Source of the DNA: Bacteroidales bacterium
Lineage (GTDB): Bacteria > Bacteroidota > Bacteroidia > Bacteroidales > UBA12481
Direction: 5' to 3'
Length of the DNA stretch: 13,171 nt
NCBI GenBank assembly: GCA_021160155.1
Contig: JAGHDB010000018.1
Coordinates: 1-13,171, forward strand
Part shown: in pieces, positions 1 through 7,174 of the stretch
How the letters are laid out: each line of letters opens with the position of its first letter
Position numbering within the stretch: the stretch's first letter is position 1
The notes under the pieces: generated by a model
What the model saw: the letters and a program-made list of their open reading frames with translations, nothing else
Databases searched by the model: none
Told to the model about the DNA's origin: nothing
Program-made: the position numbers and the translations under genes

Positions 1-294
1 AAACAAGGCAATTTGCTGGTTACCCGTCCGGTTGGCAGTCTGACCAAAGCGCGTGAAACAGTTCTGCTGGCAGCTTCCTCCCGTTCTGATTTAAAAAAAG
101 CGCTGGATGAAAGCGGCATGGTTGCTTCAATGGCTGTCCACGGGGAAGACGGTTTTGAGATAGAACTGATTAAGGGAGTGCAGGCAGCGGAATTAAATAA
201 AAAACTGATTGGATCAGGTATTGTGCTGACCCGCCTGGAGATGAAAAAACAGACGCTCGAAGAGCAATTTCTTGAATTGGTAAAACACAATTAA
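1..294 (+). CDS. ABC transporter ATP-binding protein, C-terminal end (partial)
   Basis: The frame is open from base 1 and gives 97 residues before the TAA stop, so the gene starts upstream of the window. The Walker A, signature and Walker B motifs are not in view. What remains resembles the accessory C-terminal region found after the nucleotide-binding domain of ABC-2 type exporters: a beta/alpha stretch followed by the closing motif TLEEQFLELVKHN, a variant of the 'SLEEIFLEL' ending common in this class. The protein would be cytoplasmic and would power the membrane subunit encoded 10 bases downstream. A TTG at position 13 could be read as a start, but the frame is open across it and 93 residues would hold no ATPase core. 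The substrate is unknown. Identification rests on the tail motif and the adjacent permease. Confidence 0.8.
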   Translation, partial: KQGNLLVTRPVGSLTKARETVLLAASSRSDLKKALDESGMVASMAVHGEDGFEIELIKGVQAAELNKKLIGSGIVLTRLEMKKQTLEEQFLELVKHN

Positions 295-304
295 AAGGCG
301 GATT

Positions 305-1138
305 ATGAAGAAGTTGCTGCGAATAGAAACGATTAAGGTGATGCCTTACGGAGTTTTTCAGGTACTGGGTATATTGTATTTGATCAGTTTTATCCTTTCT
401 ATTATCATTTTACCTCAAATTAAGCTCGAAACTTCTATAAATGAGGGTAGTACTGACTTACTTGATCTGCCTTCCATGTTCAGCTTTCCGGTGATCTGGG
501 ATACCTATGCTTACCTGGCGGCAAAATCCAATATCTACCTGGCCATTTTGGTTATTTTTCTGGCCGGGAATGAGTTTTCTTACCTGACTTTCAGGCAACA
601 GGTCATCACGGGTTTGTCGCGATCGGATCTGTTGAACGGCAAAGTTCTGACCATTTTTGCTATTTCTCTTGCCAATATGGTTGTTATTTTTCTGGCCGGA
701 ATACTGTATGGTGTGATTTTCACATCCGGTTATTCCGGATGGGATATGATTTCGCATCTGCCCAGCCTCGGGATCTATTTTTTACAGGCGGTAAGTTATA
801 TGCTTATGGCGTTAATGCTGGCCGTTTGGCTGAGAAATAAAACTCTGGCCATAGTAGTATTGCTGGTATGGTCAGTCATTCTCGAACCATTGATCCGCCT
901 GGTGCTGAGAAAATATATTTGGGTGAAAATCGGGCTGTTTTTCCCGGTTCGCGTGATTTCAAGATTATCACCTTTTCCGGAAAATAACCTGATGGATATG
1001 ATCAAGCAGAATGCCAATGCCCTGACGGCTGATTTTACCCAGAGTTTGCCTCTTTGGGCCAATCTGTTACTGGCGGGGGGATATGGTTTGTTGTTTTATT
1101 TTATTGCCCGCAAGATCTTACTTCGGCGGGATCTCTGA
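305..1138 (+). CDS. ABC-2 type transporter permease subunit
   Basis: A 277-residue integral membrane protein with about six hydrophobic segments (roughly residues 19-38, 76-88, 112-140, 155-176, 180-198 and 250-268). After the second segment comes NEFSYLTFRQQVITGLSR (89-106), the amphipathic 'E-Y-x-x-x-T-x-R ... G-x-S-R' pattern typical of ABC-2 membrane subunits, where it probably forms the coupling helix that contacts the ATPase. The ATG at 305 lies 10 bases after the ATPase stop, with an AAAAGGCGG stretch before it that can serve as a ribosome binding site. The two genes are surely one transcription unit. Nothing shows whether it exports a lipid, peptide or antibiotic, or acts in envelope assembly. 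The C-terminus ends in a basic cap (KILLRRDL). The gene converges on the glycosyltransferase operon with only 10 bases between stop codons. Confidence 0.85.
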   Translation: MKKLLRIETIKVMPYGVFQVLGILYLISFILSIIILPQIKLETSINEGSTDLLDLPSMFSFPVIWDTYAYLAAKSNIYLAILVIFLAGNEFSYLTFRQQVITGLSRSDLLNGKVLTIFAISLANMVVIFLAGILYGVIFTSGYSGWDMISHLPSLGIYFLQAVSYMLMALMLAVWLRNKTLAIVVLLVWSVILEPLIRLVLRKYIWVKIGLFFPVRVISRLSPFPENNLMDMIKQNANALTADFTQSLPLWANLLLAGGYGLLFYFIARKILLRRDL

Positions 1139-1148
1139 CGGGTATATA

Positions 1149-2267
1149 TTATGGTATCTTTCGCCCTTTCCAGGAATATTTTCCAAAAAGACTGATGATG
1201 CCGACCAGCACCACGTATGGGCTGTAGATGATCTGAAGGGGCAGAAAAACCCACCATCCTTTATTGAAATGATAAAATTGCATGGCTGCAGCCATTAAAG
1301 GAAGGTCTGCCGCTGTCTTAATTCCGAAAAGAATCAGCAGGAATCGGGGTGAAAAAAAACCAAAACAGGAACCCAGTGCAGCAGCAACAATGATAGTATT
1401 CAGTATAAATACGGTCAAGGTGACCAGTACCAGTGCGGGATCGGTATATCCTTTGGCTTTTGAAGCCCAACGCCGTCGTTGGCTGAAAAATCCCGGTAAT
1501 CCGCCGGCAGGTTTAGAGGAGACCAAAGCTTCGCGGGTTTTTACAAAATGAATTTTATTCCGGGATTCTTTTTTGAGTGCCTGCAGTAGAAAAACGTCAT
1601 CCCCGGAGGCAAACCGGGTATCCAGTGCATGGCAGAATGTACGATAGATTTCACGTCTGACACCCATATTCGGTGCATGTGCCATGATCGGGTGACCCAG
1701 TCCGCATGCTCCGCTGCTTGAAGCCATCAGGCTCATGTATTCAAGTTTTTGCAAATGGTCTTTAACCGAAGCAACCGGATCTATCATGACCGGACCCAAC
1801 AGGAGGTCAGAAGAGTATTGGTTGAAGAAGGAGGCCATAGTTGAAATCCAACCCGGCGATGGGGAACAATCTGCATCTGTGAATAAAAAAAGAGAACCGT
1901 TTGCCAGTTCCTGTCCGGCAACCAATGCGGCTTTTTTACCTGATTGATATTCAGGCAGACTGATCAGCCGGCAGTTCGGTTGTGCATGCTGAAACTTCCG
2001 GATCTCCTCAACAGTCTGATCCGTAGAGTGGTCATCAATGAAAATAACTTCCCACAGATGTACAGGATAATTCTGCCGGCTTAACCCGTCAAACAGGCAT
2101 TGAATCCGCCCCGACTCATTGCGGCAGGCTACCAGTATGGTTACGGGGATGGATGCAGTATTTTGAGGATGATAAACAGGAGTTTTTAGCCAGCCGATAT
2201 AAAAAGCCCACACCATTAATATGTACATCCCGGAAAATAAAAATACTATAATGGTTAGTAGTGACAT
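1149..2267 (-). CDS. Membrane-bound family 2 glycosyltransferase
   Basis: A 372-residue inverting GT-A fold glycosyltransferase. An N-terminal membrane anchor (residues about 5-24) is followed by the catalytic domain: ILVACRNE (44-51), the nucleotide-binding FIDDHSTD (76-83), the metal-binding DxD as TDADCSPSPGW (130-140), the acceptor-side acidic motif SGDDVFLLQAL (221-231) and QRRRW (263-267), the QxxRW signature of processive or membrane-embedded GT2 enzymes. Two to three transmembrane segments follow (about 277-300, 306-328 and 337-361). It should transfer a sugar from a nucleotide-sugar to a lipid or polysaccharide acceptor at the inner face of the membrane; donor and acceptor cannot be read from sequence. 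It is the last gene of a three-gene operon, 8 bases after the DUF456 gene and downstream of a flippase-like gene, which fits synthesis of a lipid-linked sugar. There is no PilZ or other regulatory domain. Confidence 0.88.
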   Translation of the reverse strand: MSLLTIIVFLFSGMYILMVWAFYIGWLKTPVYHPQNTASIPVTILVACRNESGRIQCLFDGLSRQNYPVHLWEVIFIDDHSTDQTVEEIRKFQHAQPNCRLISLPEYQSGKKAALVAGQELANGSLFLFTDADCSPSPGWISTMASFFNQYSSDLLLGPVMIDPVASVKDHLQKLEYMSLMASSSGACGLGHPIMAHAPNMGVRREIYRTFCHALDTRFASGDDVFLLQALKKESRNKIHFVKTREALVSSKPAGGLPGFFSQRRRWASKAKGYTDPALVLVTLTVFILNTIIVAAALGSCFGFFSPRFLLILFGIKTAADLPLMAAAMQFYHFNKGWWVFLPLQIIYSPYVVLVGIISLFGKYSWKGRKIP

Positions 2268-2275
2268 CCGGTGAT

Positions 2276-2758
2276 TTAAAACAGTTCTTTAAAAAAATAG
2301 TAAATAATAAATCCGGTCACACCCATTTTTAATCCGGTGCCGATTAAAAATCCCAAAAGAGATCCCAGACCGGATTTAATGGCTTTATGAAAATCTTCAG
2401 AGTGTGTGAGCTCCCCGATTACAGCGCCTGCAAATGGTCCGAGTATTATTCCTATGGGCGGGAAAAAGAGGATGCCAATCAACAGACCGATGGTTGCTCC
2501 CCAGGTACCCCGACGTGAACCACCAAATTTTCTGGTTCCCCAAACAGGTGTCAGGTTATCCAGAATGGTAACTACTATTACAATGATGGCCCAGGTCCAC
2601 AAAAACCGGGATCCGAATTGATGTGCATGGGTGAAGTGAAGCATCAGCAGTGCCAGATAGCTTATCGGAGGCCCGGGAAGAATGGGTACAATACATCCGA
2701 TGAAACCAACGATCAGAAAAATAACTCCAAGGGAGATCAGAAGAATATCGAGAGACAT
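2276..2758 (-). CDS. DUF456 family membrane protein
   Basis: A 160-residue, very hydrophobic, glycine-rich protein that matches the DUF456 family in length and motifs. The first hairpin carries GCIVPILPGPPISYL (21-35). The middle loop has DNLTPVWGTRKFGGSRRGTWG (67-87), the family's conserved polar stretch, followed by hydrophobic segments about 88-112 and 128-156 that hold repeated small-residue motifs (GLLIG, GAVIG, GSLLGFLIG). There is no signal peptide, and about four to five membrane segments are likely. The function of the family is not established. Gaps of 7 bases after the flippase gene and 8 bases before the glycosyltransferase gene place it in the same transcript, so it may assist envelope lipid or sugar transport. 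That role is inferred from context only. No clear Shine-Dalgarno precedes its ATG. Confidence 0.85.
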   Translation of the reverse strand: MSLDILLISLGVIFLIVGFIGCIVPILPGPPISYLALLMLHFTHAHQFGSRFLWTWAIIVIVVTILDNLTPVWGTRKFGGSRRGTWGATIGLLIGILFFPPIGIILGPFAGAVIGELTHSEDFHKAIKSGLGSLLGFLIGTGLKMGVTGFIIYYFFKELF

Positions 2759-2765
2759 AGTGTGC

Positions 2766-3725
2766 TTATATTTTAATTCGCGGTAGTAAAAATAATCCGA
2801 TTAGTGCCGGAATAATAATATTAATGAGCCAAATTGTCCATGATGCAAAGAGAATGCCCGGGAGATCTGCTGTAAAGGGGCCCAGCAGAAAAAGGGTAAC
2901 GGACCCCCGGATTCCGGGATCACCCAAAGAGGGGAAGGGAACCAGGGTAAGAAACAGATAGGTGGTACCCAGGCAGGCCCATCCATCCGGGATGGTGATA
3001 TCCAAACCGAAAAACCGCATCAGGAGATAGAACTGCGTCAGGTATACTATGTATTTCATAGTAGAAAGAGTCAATACCCTGAGTTTGAATGATCCTTGAA
3101 GAATGGCCAGTGCATCTGAGATCTTTTGAAACTGGTTTTTAAATCCGATGCGGCCTGCCCACCTGACGGCTATATGTAATTTCATAAACAACCAGATGGC
3201 TCCGAAGCCGGTAATCAGGGCGCTCCCGAAAAGAAGCAGGATGCGGTGGTGTTCGGCTGTCGTGGCTTCACCGGTACGATAGAGATAATACAATGCAGCC
3301 GGGATCCCGAAAACCAGCGTGATGACGGTTTGGGCCAATGAATTAACCGAGGTCAGGCCGGTTGAGCCCACACGGTTTCCGGGTTGAAGAATAAAAGAAC
3401 GGGTGACAATATCCCCGATCCGGTTGGGGGTCAGAATTGACATGCTGAGCCCGGTCAGAATACCCGTTAAAGCTTTCGCAGGAGAGAGCCTTTCAAGGGG
3501 CCGGATTACCAGACCCCATTTAAGGGTTTCAAATCCGAAATTTACCGGAACCAATAACAAAGGTAATACCAGAAAAATAAGCTGATAGCTGGTAAGCGAA
3601 TCGAGTATCCGCGTTCCAACTCCTTCCCAGTGTCCGAAATTGGCTATCCGGTATGCCACATAACCCAGAGCGGCAAGCGAGAGAATTATTTTAAGCAGAC
3701 CGGAGATTTTTTTGCCTATTGTCAA
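2766..3725 (-). CDS. Flippase-like membrane protein (LPG synthase TM region / UPF0104 family)
   Basis: A polytopic membrane protein of 319 residues with about eight hydrophobic segments, related to the transmembrane half of lysylphosphatidylglycerol synthase (MprF) and to UPF0104 proteins. It has no cytoplasmic aminoacyl-transferase domain, so a lipid-translocating role fits better than lipid aminoacylation. Numbering from the TTG at 3725, TPNRIGDIVTR (99-109) is the family's polar re-entrant motif, and PSLGDPGIRGS (265-275) is a variant of the second conserved motif. No ATG is available. The frame also offers a TTG at 3773 (335 residues), but the promoter proposed at 3776-3806 would start transcription at about 3770, leaving that codon off the message. 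The N-terminus from 3725 (MTIGKKISGLLKII) also looks like usual family starts. It is the first gene of the operon with DUF456 and the GT2 enzyme. The substrate is unknown. Confidence 0.83.
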   Translation of the reverse strand: MTIGKKISGLLKIILSLAALGYVAYRIANFGHWEGVGTRILDSLTSYQLIFLVLPLLLVPVNFGFETLKWGLVIRPLERLSPAKALTGILTGLSMSILTPNRIGDIVTRSFILQPGNRVGSTGLTSVNSLAQTVITLVFGIPAALYYLYRTGEATTAEHHRILLLFGSALITGFGAIWLFMKLHIAVRWAGRIGFKNQFQKISDALAILQGSFKLRVLTLSTMKYIVYLTQFYLLMRFFGLDITIPDGWACLGTTYLFLTLVPFPSLGDPGIRGSVTLFLLGPFTADLPGILFASWTIWLINIIIPALIGLFLLPRIKI

Positions 3726-3739
3726 AATACCTATTTTTG
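3711..3739 (+). promoter_or_regulatory. Possible Bacteroidota-type promoter for rsmA
   Basis: On the plus strand TTTG (3711-3714) precedes TATTTTTG (3732-3739), an exact TAnnTTTG. The spacer is 17 bases, slightly shorter than the usual 19-21, so the match is imperfect. Transcription would begin at about 3746, giving a leader of about 38 bases before the rsmA ATG at 3784. The element straddles the start codon of the flippase gene on the opposite strand. Confidence 0.4.
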
Positions 3740-3775
3740 GGTGGAGCCTTGAGTGGCTCTGTAAATGTATCAAAT

Positions 3776-3806
3776 CAAAGGTAATGGTCGATCGGGTCAG
3801 AGCAAA
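3776..3806 (-). promoter_or_regulatory. Bacteroidota-type promoter for the flippase-DUF456-GT2 operon
   Basis: Read on the minus strand, TTTG (3806-3803) is followed after exactly 19 bases by TACCTTTG (3783-3776). This matches the known Bacteroidetes primary sigma consensus TTTG-N19-21-TAnnTTTG. Transcription should start at about 3768-3771, giving a leader of about 45 bases to the TTG at 3725. The element lies over the start codon and first codons of rsmA on the other strand. The match is exact, but no transcript data are available. Confidence 0.6.
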
Positions 3807-4557
3807 AAAATATCTCGGACAGCATTTTCTGCATCATCAGGCTACGGCAAAAAAAATTGTGGAGTTGCTTGGGGCGGTTGATGAAGCCATTGTACTGGAG
3901 GTAGGTCCGGGAATGGGAGTGTTGACCCGGCATCTGTTGAAGCGTTTTAATGAACGGTTATGGGTAGTTGAAATAGATCCGGAGTCAGTGGAATATCTAA
4001 AACGGGAACTGCCGGCTCTGGTACCGCATGTGCTTGCAGAAGATTTCTTGAAAATGGATCTTAGATCTCTGGGTGACAAGTCGTTGGCTATAATTGGAAA
4101 TTTTCCTTACAACATCAGCAGTCAAATCCTGTTTCACCTGCTGGATTATCGTGGAGTGGTAACTGAAGTTGTCGGCATGTTCCAGCGTGAAGTTGCCAGG
4201 AGATTAGTAGCTTTACCCGGAAATCGTGATTATGGTATTTTGAGTGTATTAATGGATCTCTATTTCACGAGGTCCTACAAATTGACCGTACCGGAGCATT
4301 ATTTCAGACCTCCTCCGCGGGTCAAGTCGGCCGTGGTACGGTTTACACGTAAACCTGATCCTGTTGAACCGGTGGATCACTCGCGCTTGGTGATGACGGT
4401 TAAGACCGCTTTTAACCAACGAAGGAAAATGCTGCGTAATGCGTTATCGGATTACTGGAATCCTGCATTGGAGGATACCGGATTGGGTAATCTGAGACCC
4501 GAACAATTGCATCCCGAAGATTTTCTGAGAATCAGCCGGTTGATTGTTATGGTATGA
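3784..4557 (+). CDS. rsmA: 16S rRNA (adenine1518-N6/adenine1519-N6)-dimethyltransferase
   Basis: RsmA (KsgA) dimethylates two adjacent adenines in the 3'-terminal hairpin of 16S rRNA late in small-subunit assembly, using S-adenosylmethionine. The 257-residue product has the usual length. It opens with the family signature VRAKKYLGQHFL (5-16). It then shows motif I EVGPGMGVLT (39-48) for SAM binding, the acidic VVEIDP (61-66), AEDFLKMDL (85-93), the catalytic NFPYNIS (106-112; the N-x-P-Y type motif of N6-adenine methylases), QREVA (134-138), FRPPPRVKSAV (174-184) and the C-terminal QRRKMLRN (212-219). I start at the ATG at 3784. An ATG at 3712 in the same frame would add 24 residues with no family counterpart and would lie upstream of the proposed transcription start. 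The gene is divergent from the flippase operon. Its stop is 44 bases before purH, with a possible separate promoter for purH between them. Confidence 0.96.
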   Translation: MVDRVRAKKYLGQHFLHHQATAKKIVELLGAVDEAIVLEVGPGMGVLTRHLLKRFNERLWVVEIDPESVEYLKRELPALVPHVLAEDFLKMDLRSLGDKSLAIIGNFPYNISSQILFHLLDYRGVVTEVVGMFQREVARRLVALPGNRDYGILSVLMDLYFTRSYKLTVPEHYFRPPPRVKSAVVRFTRKPDPVEPVDHSRLVMTVKTAFNQRRKMLRNALSDYWNPALEDTGLGNLRPEQLHPEDFLRISRLIVMV

Positions 4558-4571
4558 TGCGGGTAAAATGA

Positions 4572-4579
4572 TAAATTTG
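4572..4579 (+). promoter_or_regulatory. Possible -7 element for the purH-mre-rod transcript
   Basis: TAAATTTG is an exact TAnnTTTG in the 44-base gap between rsmA and purH. Transcription from it would start at about 4586, with a short leader of about 16 bases before the TTG start of purH. The nearest upstream TTG (4544-4546) is 25 bases away, farther than the consensus spacing, so the -33 element is poor. purH could also be read from the rsmA promoter. Confidence 0.35.
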
Positions 4580-4601
4580 TCAATATTTAAATAGCAACAG
4601 G

Positions 4602-6125
4602 TTGGAAAAGAAAAAGAAGATCCGTAGTGCACTACTATCGGTTTATCACAAAGATGGGCTGGATCCTGTTTTAAAGCAACTGGTTCAAAACCAGGTCAGG
4701 CTCATCAGTACCGGCGGAACCGCCGAATATATTCGTTCAAAAGGGTACGAGGTGACTACCGTAGAGTCACTGACCGGGTATCCCGGAATGCTGGGCGGAC
4801 GTGTAAAAACACTGCATCCGAAAATATTCGGGGGAATACTCGGACGACGTGAAGTAGAGGCCGACCGGGAGGATTTTACCCGTTTTGAGATACCTGAGAT
4901 CGACCTGGTAGTGGTTGATCTGTATCCTTTTGAGCAGACTGTAGGGGAGGGGGGGAGTCATGATGAGATCATCGAAAAAATTGATATTGGAGGAATCACG
5001 TTGATCCGGGCTGCTGCAAAGAATTACCGGGATGTACTGGTAGTTTCATCGATGAATCAGTATCCGGCATTATTAGAGTTACTGGAAAATGGAGAAGGAG
5101 CGACCTCTTTGTTGCAACGGGAGCAGTTTGCCAAACAGGCGTTTGCAGTTAGTTCGGCTTATGATACGGCAATTTATCGCTATTTTACTCCCGAACTGGA
5201 TGAGGGTTTCAGAAACTCGACCGGCCCGGCTCATATATTACGGTACGGAGAGAATCCCCATCAGAAGGGATTATTCTTCGGGGATTTCAATGCATTATTT
5301 GATCAGTTACATGGTAAGGAGATATCCTATAATAATCTTCTGGATGTGGATGCAGCAGTCAGGCTGGCTGATGAATTTACCGAACCCATGGTTGCTGTTT
5401 TAAAGCACAACAATGCATGTGGACTGGCACTTCGGAGTTCTGTATTGGAAGCGTGGAAAGATGCTCTGGCCGGAGATCCCGTGTCGGCTTTTGGAGGGAT
5501 TATTATTACGAACCGGAGATTGGATGAGGCTACTGCTTTGGAGATCAATAAGATTTTTTATGAAGTTGTGATTGCGCCTGAATATGATCCTTTGGCTCTG
5601 GAAGTGTTGATGCAGAAAAAAAAGCGGATTATTCTGCAGCGCAAAACGTCCCGGTTGCCGGATGAGCAGTTCAGGAGTTTGCTGAACGGCGTATTGTGGC
5701 AAGAACGTGACAGCCGCACTGAAGTTCCCGGGGATTTAAAAGTGGTCACGAAAAAAGCTCCGGATGAGCAACAGGTAAAAGATTTACTATTTGCCAATAT
5801 TCTGGTAAAACATACGAAATCAAATGCGATTGTATTGGCTAAAAATGGTCAGTTACTTGCCAGCGGTGCCGGCCAGACATCCAGAATTGACGCATTACAG
5901 CAGGCTATTGACAAAGCCACGCGCTTTGGTTTTGATCTTCATGGAGCAGTGATGGCTTCAGATGCTTTTTTCCCGTTTGCCGATAGTGTAACTATTGCAC
6001 ATCAGGCAGGTGTCGAAGCAGTAATTCAACCCGGGGGTTCAATCCGTGATCAGGAAAGTATTGATTATTGCAATGAACATAACCTGATCATGGTATTCAG
6101 CGGAATTCGACATTTTAAACATTAA
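4602..6125 (+). CDS. purH: Bifunctional AICAR formyltransferase / IMP cyclohydrolase
   Basis: PurH carries out the last two steps of de novo purine synthesis in the cytoplasm. It formylates AICAR with 10-formyl-tetrahydrofolate, then cyclises FAICAR to IMP. The 507 residues match the usual length of about 510-530. The N-terminal cyclohydrolase (MGS-like fold) shows STGGT (36-40), GGRVKTLHP (65-73), DLYPF (106-110) and RAAAKN (136-141). The transformylase shows RYGENPHQ (214-221), the catalytic Lys-His pair in VLKHNNACG (266-274), DPVSAFGG (292-299), SDAFFPFAD (453-461) and QPGGSIRDQE (476-485). The start is a TTG at 4602. An in-frame stop at 4572-4574 with no ATG or GTG between leaves no better start, and MEKKKKIRSALLSVYHK fits the family N-terminus. 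It ends 15 bases before mreB and is probably the first gene of that operon. Confidence 0.97.
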   Translation: MEKKKKIRSALLSVYHKDGLDPVLKQLVQNQVRLISTGGTAEYIRSKGYEVTTVESLTGYPGMLGGRVKTLHPKIFGGILGRREVEADREDFTRFEIPEIDLVVVDLYPFEQTVGEGGSHDEIIEKIDIGGITLIRAAAKNYRDVLVVSSMNQYPALLELLENGEGATSLLQREQFAKQAFAVSSAYDTAIYRYFTPELDEGFRNSTGPAHILRYGENPHQKGLFFGDFNALFDQLHGKEISYNNLLDVDAAVRLADEFTEPMVAVLKHNNACGLALRSSVLEAWKDALAGDPVSAFGGIIITNRRLDEATALEINKIFYEVVIAPEYDPLALEVLMQKKKRIILQRKTSRLPDEQFRSLLNGVLWQERDSRTEVPGDLKVVTKKAPDEQQVKDLLFANILVKHTKSNAIVLAKNGQLLASGAGQTSRIDALQQAIDKATRFGFDLHGAVMASDAFFPFADSVTIAHQAGVEAVIQPGGSIRDQESIDYCNEHNLIMVFSGIRHFKH

Positions 6126-6140
6126 ACAGAAGGGTTTGAT

Positions 6141-7163
6141 ATGGGTCTGTTTTCATTTCTCACACAGGAAATTGCCATTGACCTGGGTACTGCCAACACT
6201 ATTATCATCCATGATGATAAAATAGTGGTGGATGAACCCTCCATCGTGGCGGTAGATGTAGCAACCGGTAAACTTTTCTCCCTGGGTGAGAAAGCCAAGC
6301 AGATGCATGGTAAAACTCATGATAACATCAAGGTTATCAGGCCATTGAAAGACGGAGTAATTGCAGATTTCAATGCGGCTGAATTAATGATCCGGGGACT
6401 GATCAAAATGATTAACGTAAAAACAAAAGTAATCTCACAGTCACTTCGAATGGTCATCAGCATCCCATCGGGCAGCACCGAAGTGGAGGTTCGTGCAGTC
6501 AGAGATTCTGCTGAGCACGCCGGGGCACGGGAAGTATTTATGATTTATGAGCCGATGGCCGGAGCGTTGGGGATCGGGTTGGATGTGGAGGCTCCTGAGG
6601 GTAATATGGTAGTGGATATTGGCGGGGGTACGACAGAAATTGCCGTGATTGCACTGGGAGGAATTGTTTGTAACGAATCCATGAGGATAGCGGGAGATGA
6701 ATTTACTTTTGATATCCAAACCTATATGAGGCATCAGCATAATATTAAAGTGGGCGAGAAAACAGCCGAGGATATCAAAATCAATGTGGGATCAGCGCTT
6801 CCTGAAATGTCAAATCCTCCGAAAGAGTATTTGGTTAAAGGGCCCAATCAAATGACTTCACTCCCGATTGAGGTACCGGTCTCCTATTCTGAAATAGCCC
6901 ATGCACTAGATAAGTCACTGGCGAAAATTGAAGTGGCAATTTTAAATATCCTTGAACGAACTCCCCCGGAGTTATACGCGGATATTGTAAATAACGGTAT
7001 TTACCTGTGTGGGGGAGGGGCTTTGCTTCGCGGATTGGATAAACGGTTAAATGATAAAATCAACATACCTTTTCACGTAGCCGATGATCCTCTGCATGCG
7101 GTTGCAAGAGGGACAGGAATTGCCCTTAAGAACATTCAGAGGTTTCCATTTCTTATGCGATAG
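6141..7163 (+). CDS. mreB: Rod shape-determining protein MreB (bacterial actin)
   Basis: MreB polymerises with ATP into membrane-attached filaments that orient the lateral-wall synthesis machine. At 340 residues it has the standard length. The hydrophobic N-terminus MGLFSFLTQE is a likely membrane-binding segment. The actin-fold ATP site is complete: phosphate-1 loop DLGTANT (14-20), IPSGSTEVEVRAV (108-120), YEPMAGALG (136-144), phosphate-2 loop VVDIGGGTTE (157-166), and the adenosine loop CGGGALLRGLD (290-300). The segment VKGPNQMTSLP (232-242) matches the region before subdomain contacts in typical MreB. The ATG at 6141 has AGAAGGG upstream, one of the better ribosome binding sites in the window. 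mreC follows 11 bases after the stop. No second MreB-like gene is in view. Confidence 0.98.
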   Translation: MGLFSFLTQEIAIDLGTANTIIIHDDKIVVDEPSIVAVDVATGKLFSLGEKAKQMHGKTHDNIKVIRPLKDGVIADFNAAELMIRGLIKMINVKTKVISQSLRMVISIPSGSTEVEVRAVRDSAEHAGAREVFMIYEPMAGALGIGLDVEAPEGNMVVDIGGGTTEIAVIALGGIVCNESMRIAGDEFTFDIQTYMRHQHNIKVGEKTAEDIKINVGSALPEMSNPPKEYLVKGPNQMTSLPIEVPVSYSEIAHALDKSLAKIEVAILNILERTPPELYADIVNNGIYLCGGGALLRGLDKRLNDKINIPFHVADDPLHAVARGTGIALKNIQRFPFLMR

Positions 7164-7174
7164 TCTTCTGATTC

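Noticed and set aside
13..294. A stand-alone 93-residue protein starting at the TTG at position 13.
   Set aside because: The frame is open to base 1, and the ending is that of an ABC ATPase placed directly before its permease, so it is the tail of a longer gene.
1107..1130. Inverted repeat CCCGC / GCGGG as a terminator between the convergent genes.
   Set aside because: The stem is five base pairs with a 14-base loop, lies within the permease coding sequence, and has no T-tract.
2766..3725. Calling the flippase-like gene mprF (lysylphosphatidylglycerol synthase).
   Set aside because: The protein lacks the C-terminal aminoacyl-transferase domain; only the membrane region is present.
3712..3783. 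An upstream ATG that would extend rsmA by 24 residues.
   Set aside because: The added residues have no counterpart at the usual RsmA N-terminus (VRAKKYLGQHFL near the start), and the proposed transcription start lies downstream of this ATG.
5400..5702. Open frames of 60-100 codons antisense to purH, and similar ones opposite rsmA, mrdA and rodA.
   Set aside because: They lie wholly within well-identified genes on the other strand, have unremarkable composition and no recognisable motifs, and are shadow frames.
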